Positions 57,084 to 64,000 of a DNA stretch of 64,000 bases are shown piece after piece (the stretch's first letter is position 1; each line of letters begins with the position of its first letter). The DNA comes from Lactobacillus acidophilus (lineage in GTDB: Bacteria > Bacillota > Bacilli > Lactobacillales > Lactobacillaceae): assembly GCF_034298135.1 (NCBI RefSeq), contig NZ_CP139575.1:248001-312000 (forward strand). Direction: 5' to 3'. Both the position numbers and the translations under genes were made by a program. The notes under the pieces were generated by a model. That model was not told the DNA's origin. It did not search any database and was given only the letters and a program-made list of their open reading frames with translations.

Positions 57084-58367
57084 ATGGCTTTTTATGATTT
57101 GAAATATTTAGAAGACACTTTTATTCATTATGTTAAGCAAAATACTAGATCTTATGAAGAAAATCATGATCAGGTTCCCTCATCACCTAATCAAGTTAAG
57201 ATGGGAAAAGAACTTGCGAAAGCTCTAAAAGAAATAGGTCTTGTTGCATATTATAATGAAAAAAATGGTTTTGCCATTGGGTATTTAAAGAAAAATGTTG
57301 AAGACGATGTAACACCGATTGGCTTTTTCTCACATATTGATACGGCTGATTTCAATGCCGAAAATATTAAGCCTCAAATTCATCGCAATTATGATGGTAA
57401 GAGGATTGCTTTAGATAAAGAGAATAATATTTATCTTGATCCCAAAGAATTCCCTGCCTTGGCTAGTTGTAAAGGCGAAACTTTGATTACTTCTGATGGT
57501 CACACTTTGCTTGGAACAGATGATAAAGCAGGGATTGTTGGGATTTTAGGGATGCTTAAGTATTTGAGCGAACATCCTGAGATTGAGCATGGTGATATTT
57601 ATATTGGCTTTGGTCCAGATGAAGAAATTGGATATGGTGGTCAAAGATTTGATCCCCAAGATTTTCCTGGTGTCGAATTAGCCTATACTTTAGAAAATGG
57701 ACGACCAGGTGACTTTGAATATGAGACTTTTAATGCAACTGAAGCACAAATTCACATTCGCGGTACGGTCGTTCATCCAGGTGAGGCGTATGGCTTAATG
57801 GTGAATGCGACCAGCCTAATGAACGAATTTTTGAATCAATTGCCAAAAGATGAAGTTCCGGAAAAATCTAAAAATCATGATGGCTTTATTTTGGTATTAA
57901 ATGCCGCAGGTTCAGTAGATCATGCAGATATTAGTTTAATTATTAGGGATTTTGACTGGGATAAATTTACCGCTAAAGAGCAACTAATTGAGGAAATTGT
58001 TGCAAAACTTAATCAGAAATATGGCGAACGTTTTTCATTAAAGATGCGTCGGCAATATGAAAATATCTATAATGTGATTAAAGACAAGCCTTATGTGGTT
58101 AATCTAGCTCTTGATGCGTATAAAAAGTTGGGGATTAAGCCTCACATTCAAACATTTAGAGGTGGAACAGATGGTAACTTTATCACGCAAAAAGGTATCC
58201 CAACTCCTAATTTATTCAATGGTGGTGGGAATTATCATGGTCGCTATGAATATGCAACTGTTGAGCAAATAGATAAGTTAGCGGAAGTATTAACTGAAAT
58301 TGTCAAAGAACATTTATATCAAACGCGTCATGGACGTAATAATTCACCATTGATCAAATATTGGTAA
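57084..58367 (+). CDS. pepT: Peptidase T (tripeptidase)
   Basis: 427 residues; M20B zinc aminotripeptidase acting in the cytoplasm on peptides taken up after casein breakdown. Metal ligands are seen in FFSHIDTADF, LLGTDDKAG and GFGPDEEIGYGGQRFD. AGGCAGGTG precedes the ATG. About 15 residues longer at the C terminus than usual. It precedes the ltrA remnant and the cell-envelope proteinase, which supplies peptides. Confidence 0.96.
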   Translation: MAFYDLKYLEDTFIHYVKQNTRSYEENHDQVPSSPNQVKMGKELAKALKEIGLVAYYNEKNGFAIGYLKKNVEDDVTPIGFFSHIDTADFNAENIKPQIHRNYDGKRIALDKENNIYLDPKEFPALASCKGETLITSDGHTLLGTDDKAGIVGILGMLKYLSEHPEIEHGDIYIGFGPDEEIGYGGQRFDPQDFPGVELAYTLENGRPGDFEYETFNATEAQIHIRGTVVHPGEAYGLMVNATSLMNEFLNQLPKDEVPEKSKNHDGFILVLNAAGSVDHADISLIIRDFDWDKFTAKEQLIEEIVAKLNQKYGERFSLKMRRQYENIYNVIKDKPYVVNLALDAYKKLGIKPHIQTFRGGTDGNFITQKGIPTPNLFNGGGNYHGRYEYATVEQIDKLAEVLTEIVKEHLYQTRHGRNNSPLIKYW

Positions 58368-58387
58368 AACTAGCAGAAGGAAGAAAA

Positions 58388-59332
58388 ATGAAAAAGATGA
58401 TTACTAAACCGGTAGGGATGTTTGAACTTTTTTACGATTTGGTTTTTGTTTATACGATTTCTAAAATTACAGCAATGATTCATCATCCTGTAAATGGAAT
58501 TATTCCGGTAGTTACTTTATTATAATTTTTGTTGGTAGTTATTGTAGTAATGCAAGTATGGCTGTATCAGAGTTTATACTTCAATCGCTATAGTCAAAAT
58601 CGTTTTTTTGATATAGTTGGCTTGCTATTTAATATGTTTGTGGCAGTTTATCTAGCAAACAATATTAATACCGACTGGAGTATAACGTTTCGATATTTTA
58701 ATTTAGCCATGGTAGCAATGCTTATTGATTTGATCATGTAATATTGGTTGGGTACGTCAAAAGATGAGAAAAATGATAAGCAAGTATTTGTTCTAATACT
58801 AACAATTGAGTTGGTATTAGCTCTAATTGGGTTAATTATTGGTTATCCAAATGGTATATACGGCGTAATTGCTGGATATATTTTTGGTTTCTTATTGCCA
58901 ATATTTTTATATAAAAAATTTAATGCTAAAAAAGTTAATTTTCCACATTTAGTTGAACGAGTTAGCTTGATTATAATTATTGCATTTGGGGAAGCTATCG
59001 TTAATTTAGCTAACTATTTTAATAATAAGACACCTTTATTTATGCTATATTATTGTTTGCTTCATTTTGTATGATGTTTACAAGTTATGTGATTTTTTCT
59101 GATAAAATTATCAATCATCATCAAGTCACTAAGGGCTTTATTTATAAATGGAGTTTATAGCAAAAATTTGTGTCAATTTAGTAATAGAAACATTGCTTTA
59201 TTGATTTTGATATTCATTGTAGGAACTATATTGGTTTTATTGTTTTGTAATAGTCGTGTTGCAATGATGATAATCCTACTTGTGTGGAATACAGCGTATA
59301 CTTTGTTCATCGTAGCAAAAAGTCGAGTTTAA
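58388..59332 (+). pseudogene. ltrA: Broken ltrA (low temperature requirement A) gene
   Basis: An ATG at 58388 with AAGGAAG upstream opens MKKMITKPVGMFELFYDLVF, the LtrA start. In the same frame there are stops at 58523 (TAA) and 58739 (TAA). Between and after them the membrane protein continues, including VERVSLIIIIAFGEAIV, the LtrA signature region. Near 59070 a frameshift moves the similarity to another frame (MMFTSYVIFSDK), with more stops before the end IILLVWNTAYTLFIVAK at 59332. With at least four lesions it cannot make full LtrA. The intact family members are membrane proteins of uncertain role. Confidence 0.85.
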
Positions 59333-59375
59333 TTTTTACAATTTTTTCTGAAAAATATTCGTATTAATGTTTGAA

Positions 59376-59412
59376 AGTACTTTGTAACCTTTAAGGTTAT
59401 GAAGTATTTTTT
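59376..59412 (+). terminator. Intrinsic terminator downstream of the ltrA remnant
   Basis: AGTACTTTGTAACCTT pairs with AAGGTTATGAAGTATT (three G-T pairs), followed by six T. It could instead be a leader hairpin of the proteinase gene, 125 bases downstream. Confidence 0.7.
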
Positions 59413-59536
59413 ATATATTAATAATTATAAAATAAGAGGAAAATTATTAAAAAATATAGACAATTTAATCTGGTAGTATTAATATTAACATAAATTTCAT
59501 AAAAACTATCAAAAAAGGAAAATAGGAGTTAATAAT

Positions 59537-62500
59537 ATGAGAAATAAAAAAGTGGGGAGTGTAACTACAGACTACAGTTACCTTAATCAATCTAGGAACC
59601 ATTTAAATTTAGTAACTGGTAAAGAAAATGATAGTAAATTAAAAATTTGGCGAAAAAATTTTGCTACAGCTGCTATTATTGCATTAGCATCTGGCACTAC
59701 AATGTTGTTTTCAGCTCATTCTGTAAAGGCAGATGAAGTTGATGATATTACTGTTCAAAATGATAAACAAGTAAATACTACGATTGTACAAAATAATAAA
59801 GATCAACAATCATCTGATACACAACAAAATGTAAATGAGAATAGGGCAAGCAGCCAGCAAGCTATAAGAAGACCAGGGACTGGTAACAAGTTAACAGATC
59901 AATGGCCTGATAATTATCAATCAGATCAACAAAATAATAGTTCTCAAGCTGAAACTACAAAAATTTCTACCACTGGTTATTCTAATCAAACTGAACAGCA
60001 ATCAAATAATACTGTACCGTCTACAGTAGCCAGTTCGACAGTATATAAAGAATCAAGCGATGATCAAGCTGGACAAAAAGATACTAATGGTGTTGAGCTT
60101 CCAGCTAATAACCAAGACCATATTAAGGGAAATGTTCAGGATGCTTGGGATCAAGGCTATAAGGGACAACATACTGTAGTTGCAGTTATTGATTCAGGTG
60201 TTGATACAAGTCATAAAGACTTTCAAACGATGCCTGAAAATCCTAAGCTTTCTCAAGCTGAAATAGAAGCGTTGATCGCAAAATTAGGTTACGGTACTTA
60301 TATAAATTCTAAGTTTCCTTTTGTGTACAATGCAGTAGATCATGAAAACCAAAGTATGAAAGGGCCTGATGGTGAGCCTCACGGTCAACATGTTTCAGGA
60401 ATTATAGCTGCTGATGGTCAACCAAATGGTGATCAAGAATATGTGGTTGGAGTTGCTCCAGAAGCACAATTAATGCATTTTAAAGTCTTTGGCGACAATG
60501 CTACTTCATTAGACTTAGCACAGGAAATCTATGATGCAACTAATTTAGGAGCAGACGTAATTCAAATGTCTTTAGGTGGAGGGGTTGCAGCTGCTGATCT
60601 CAATGTTGCAGATCAAAGAGCGGTTCAATATGCTATTGATCATGGTGTAATTGTTTCTATCTCAGCTTCTAATAACGGTAATGCTGCTTCAATTCAAAAT
60701 CCAAGCAATGTTACTGACTTAGATAATTATGAAGCTGGTACACATGTGGGTAACTATGAACCTTTCAGCTCTAGTACTGTTGCGGATCCCGGTGCTGCTC
60801 GTGGTGCCATTACTGGAGCAGCAGAAACATCAGGCTTGGGTGATAAAAGTGATATGGCAACATTCACATCTTGGGGACCATTACCAGATTTTACTTTGAA
60901 ACCTGATGTCTCTGCGCCTGGTAGCAATGTGATTTCTTTGGCTAATGACAACGGTTATACTACTATGAGTGGTACTTCAATGGCAGGTCCGTTTATTGCC
61001 GGTGCTGCTGCATTAGTTAGACAAAGATTGCAACAAACTAATCCTGAATTAAAAGGTGCAGATTTGGTAGCAGCTGTAAAAGCACTATTAATGAATACTG
61101 CTGATCCGCAAATTCAACAAGGCTTCACAACTATTGTTTCTCCAAGAAGACAAGGTGCTGGTCAGATTAATGTTGGTGCAGCAACTAAAGCACCTGTTTA
61201 TATTTTAGCTAATGATGGTACAGGCTCTGTTAGTTTACGTAACATTAAAGAAACGACTAATTTTGAACTAACTTTCCACAATTTAACTGATAATACAGAA
61301 ACTTATACTTTTGATGATTTAGGTGGTGGTTTTACCGAGGTTAGAGATACTGATACTGGATTATTCCATGATGTTCAATTAGCGGGCGCACGAGTTACTG
61401 GTCCCAATACTATTACGGTAAATCCTAAAGAGACTAAAAAAATAGTATTTACTTTAAATTTAACTGGCTTAAAGCAGAATCAATTGGTTGAAGGATATTT
61501 GAATTTTACTAATTCTAAGGATAAGTTGTCTCTGTCAGTACCTTATTTAGGCTACTATGGTGACATGACATCTGAGGATGTCTTTGACAAGAAAGCTAAC
61601 GAAGATAAGCCAGATATTAAAGGTAATCGCTTAACAAATGAAGACAATTACCCACGTGGGATTGCTGATGAAGAATCACTTAAAGAATTAGTTAATATTG
61701 AAGGTAACTATAATTGGCAAGAAGTTGCTAAGCTGTATGAAAGCGGTAAGGTTGCATTTTCTCCTAATGGTGACAATAAGAGCGACTTAATTATGCCATA
61801 TGTATATTTAAAGCAGAATCTTCAAGATTTAAAGGTAGAAATTCTAGATGCTAAAGGAAATGTTGTTCGTGTATTAGCAGATGCACATGGTGTTCAAAAA
61901 TCTTATAACGAAGATGGTACTGGTACCGTTGATGCCTTAATTAGTGTTGATTCTGGTAAATTTAATTGGGATGGTAAAGTTTATAATTACAAAACGGGTA
62001 AAATGGAAGTTGCACCAGATGGTCAATATACTTATCGCTTTGTTGCTACGCTTTACAATGATGGACCACATAAGGTTCAAACCAATGATACGTCAGTAAT
62101 TATTGATACTACTGCTCCAATTTTAAAAGATGTAGAATATGATGTTACTACTAAAACTATTACTGGAACATATTCTGATGCAGGTGCAGGATTTACTGAT
62201 TATTCATATGCTACTGTAACTATAAATGATCGAGTTTTTGGTTTTAAATTAAACGATAATGATAATTCAACATTTGATAATACTGACAAGACTATAGGAC
62301 ATTTTAGTTTTGCTTTAACTCCTTTAGAACAACAGGCTCTAACTGCTGCTCATAATAAAGTGAGTGTTTGTTTAAGCGATGTGGCAGATAATACTGCTGT
62401 TAAAACACTTGATGTAGCAAGTGTGGGTGATGGTAACAAGATTGCTATTTGGAATGCTGTTAATGGTGTACCATTTAATTCCAATTCTCAAGATTATAGT

Positions 62501-64000
62501 GATAAGAATAATAGTTACTTATTACGTGGTAGTGCTACTGAAAACTTCTACGTTAATGGTAAGTTAGTGCAAGTTGCTCCAAATGGTGAATTTGTTTTAC
62601 CGGTTTCTTTAGATGAACAAAATTTAGTATTTACTTCTGATGAAAATGGCCAAAATGTGCTAAGACAATTTACCACCTATACTCCTAAAGCTGATTTTGC
62701 TTGGCAGCATATTGATGGTAGTGAAAGATCATTTGGTGTTTCAGTTTATTCAATTGATGCAGCTGATCCAAATGATGCAATAGTTCAAGCAGCAGTGCCA
62801 AAAGGAAATAATGTTAAGGCTTTTGCAAAAGATTACTTTACTGGTGAAACATATGTTGGTGAAGTAAAAGATGGTGTAGCAACATTCCATATTCATACTT
62901 CAATTAATCCGGATCCTCAAACGGGTATTAATCGTCGAGCCCTTTTACAAGGTTGGGTTGAAATTGATGGACCAACTTATAATGCTAAGCAAGTAACAGA
63001 TCCGACTGCCATTAGTGATAGAAATTATATTGGTGTTTATTACAAACCAGATGCTTCATCTCATGTTTATAGTAATCGTGATGAGCTAGGCGTAGATGAT
63101 TTTACTGATGAACAAGCAGATGTGTCGGATTTTGGACCAAGTAAATTCCTGTATCCAGGCCACAATGCCCCAAGTGATGGTAATGCAAATATTTCATTTG
63201 ATTATGTAAATGATAATAATATAAGTACGTTTGGACAAGAAGCAGTTAAAGCAGGTTATTATGATCCTATTGCTAAAGTATTCACTATTACAGGTCATGT
63301 AGATAAAGATGTAGTTAGTTTGGTTGCTTTACAAGATAATCCAAATGAAGATGCACCTGAAAATCGGGTTGCAATTGATAAAGATGGTAATTTTATAATT
63401 AAATTCCACATGGATGATCCGTCTACAAGACAACTTACTTATATTTATAAGGTAAAGGATTCATCAACAGATAAGATTGATACGGTTAAAGGTTCGATTA
63501 CTCTTGTTCTTGATACAGTTTTGCCAACTTTGCATGTTGATCAATTAAATGGTGCTGACAACTTAACAATTACAACTAATAATCCAACATTTAAAATTTC
63601 TGGTAATGCTAACGATGACTTGGATGACTATAGTGTATACATTAATGGTGATAATGTATTTACTCAATTTAATGGTTCAAGCTTCAATTATATTCCAGGA
63701 ATGTATGGTGACCCAAATCAAAAAACACCTAACTTATATGGAGGCTATGACTTTGAGCAAGAAGTAAATCTTGATGATGAGAATGGAAAGCCAACTACAC
63801 ATATCTTTAATATTGAATTAATTGATCAAGTGGGTAATAAAGTATTCAAAACTTTAACGGTCAACTACGATCCAAATGCCACTAACTCTGAAGACCCAAG
63901 TAACGGTACAGGTGACAGTGGAATTGAAGTTGTTCCAACTGTACCAAGAAAAGTTCAACCTCTTTCGGATGATAATTCAACTAACATTAATGATAAGCAA
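59537..64000 (+). CDS. prtP: Cell-envelope serine proteinase (lactocepin, S8), 5' part
   Basis: 1488 codons are open to the window end. AGGAG precedes ATG 59537. A long N terminus with signal peptide (KNFATAAIIALASGTTMLFS, cut near VKADE) is followed by a Gln/Asn-rich prosegment. The subtilisin triad is Asp in VIDSGVDTSHKDF (about 219), His in EPHGQHVSG (about 282) and Ser in SGTSMAGP (about 481). The His-Ser distance, about 200 residues, leaves no room for the PA insert of lactococcal PrtP. Fn3-like domains follow from about 555. The C terminus and anchor lie outside. It degrades milk protein outside the cell. Confidence 0.95.
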   Translation, partial: MRNKKVGSVTTDYSYLNQSRNHLNLVTGKENDSKLKIWRKNFATAAIIALASGTTMLFSAHSVKADEVDDITVQNDKQVNTTIVQNNKDQQSSDTQQNVNENRASSQQAIRRPGTGNKLTDQWPDNYQSDQQNNSSQAETTKISTTGYSNQTEQQSNNTVPSTVASSTVYKESSDDQAGQKDTNGVELPANNQDHIKGNVQDAWDQGYKGQHTVVAVIDSGVDTSHKDFQTMPENPKLSQAEIEALIAKLGYGTYINSKFPFVYNAVDHENQSMKGPDGEPHGQHVSGIIAADGQPNGDQEYVVGVAPEAQLMHFKVFGDNATSLDLAQEIYDATNLGADVIQMSLGGGVAAADLNVADQRAVQYAIDHGVIVSISASNNGNAASIQNPSNVTDLDNYEAGTHVGNYEPFSSSTVADPGAARGAITGAAETSGLGDKSDMATFTSWGPLPDFTLKPDVSAPGSNVISLANDNGYTTMSGTSMAGPFIAGAAALVRQRLQQTNPELKGADLVAAVKALLMNTADPQIQQGFTTIVSPRRQGAGQINVGAATKAPVYILANDGTGSVSLRNIKETTNFELTFHNLTDNTETYTFDDLGGGFTEVRDTDTGLFHDVQLAGARVTGPNTITVNPKETKKIVFTLNLTGLKQNQLVEGYLNFTNSKDKLSLSVPYLGYYGDMTSEDVFDKKANEDKPDIKGNRLTNEDNYPRGIADEESLKELVNIEGNYNWQEVAKLYESGKVAFSPNGDNKSDLIMPYVYLKQNLQDLKVEILDAKGNVVRVLADAHGVQKSYNEDGTGTVDALISVDSGKFNWDGKVYNYKTGKMEVAPDGQYTYRFVATLYNDGPHKVQTNDTSVIIDTTAPILKDVEYDVTTKTITGTYSDAGAGFTDYSYATVTINDRVFGFKLNDNDNSTFDNTDKTIGHFSFALTPLEQQALTAAHNKVSVCLSDVADNTAVKTLDVASVGDGNKIAIWNAVNGVPFNSNSQDYSDKNNSYLLRGSATENFYVNGKLVQVAPNGEFVLPVSLDEQNLVFTSDENGQNVLRQFTTYTPKADFAWQHIDGSERSFGVSVYSIDAADPNDAIVQAAVPKGNNVKAFAKDYFTGETYVGEVKDGVATFHIHTSINPDPQTGINRRALLQGWVEIDGPTYNAKQVTDPTAISDRNYIGVYYKPDASSHVYSNRDELGVDDFTDEQADVSDFGPSKFLYPGHNAPSDGNANISFDYVNDNNISTFGQEAVKAGYYDPIAKVFTITGHVDKDVVSLVALQDNPNEDAPENRVAIDKDGNFIIKFHMDDPSTRQLTYIYKVKDSSTDKIDTVKGSITLVLDTVLPTLHVDQLNGADNLTITTNNPTFKISGNANDDLDDYSVYINGDNVFTQFNGSSFNYIPGMYGDPNQKTPNLYGGYDFEQEVNLDDENGKPTTHIFNIELIDQVGNKVFKTLTVNYDPNATNSEDPSNGTGDSGIEVVPTVPRKVQPLSDDNSTNINDKQ

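Overview
The window is low-GC Gram-positive chromosome from a Lactobacillus of the acidophilus/helveticus/crispatus group. The evidence is a SLAP-domain surface protein, a helveticin J-type bacteriocin, a lactocepin-type proteinase, an L-2-hydroxyisocaproate dehydrogenase, and a type I-E CRISPR array lying between purD and polA. From memory this gene order resembles Lactobacillus acidophilus most, including a LisRK-like two-component system upstream of pheST-greA-pepT-prtP. That species call is an inference.

Layout. 1-2.4 kb: the end of a 6-phospho-beta-glucosidase gene, a YczE-type membrane protein and an arginase-fold protein. 2.4-8 kb (minus strand): a MATE exporter, a TnpB-only IS200/IS605-type element, a SLAP surface protein and a secreted M1 metallopeptidase. 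8-11.3 kb: a helveticin-family bacteriocin, an antitoxin without a toxin, an SPFH protein and a flavodoxin. 11.4-24.7 kb: purine biosynthesis in two transcription units, fhs-purE-purK and purC-S-Q-L-F-M-N-H-D. Both have PurBox-like sites about 76-78 bp upstream of the predicted starts. Only purB is missing for the full route to IMP. 24.7-26.8 kb: leader plus CRISPR array, with 29 good repeats and two decayed trailing repeats, and no cas gene nearby. 26.9-33.8 kb: polA-mutM-coaE-nrdR-dnaB-dnaI. 33.8-39 kb: T-box thrS, a LytTR/DUF3021 pair, a small secreted protein and the infC-rpmI-rplT operon with its leader. 39-41.6 kb: adenosine deaminase and a second TnpB element. 41.6-46.6 kb: yqeG-yqeH-nadD-yqeK-rsfS-tmcAL-yceD. 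46.7-51.7 kb: two-component system, yidC and acyP (minus strand), a TrmH-type methyltransferase and an HxlR regulator. 51.7-58.4 kb: T-box pheS-pheT, greA, hydroxyisocaproate dehydrogenase and pepT. 58.4-64 kb: a broken ltrA gene and the start of a very large cell-envelope proteinase that runs off the window.

The most striking observation is the last well-formed CRISPR spacer, at the end far from the leader. It matches the 5' end of the neighbouring polA gene at 26 of 33 positions. All seven differences are synonymous, and polA has AAT in the expected PAM position. This looks like a fossil self-targeting (or sister-species polA-targeting) spacer 290 bp from its target. The first spacer also looks like a complete intrinsic terminator, which could shut off transcription of the rest of the array. 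The two TnpB elements show compensatory base changes in a hairpin at their right ends, and each ends 6-7 bp before the start codon of a host gene.
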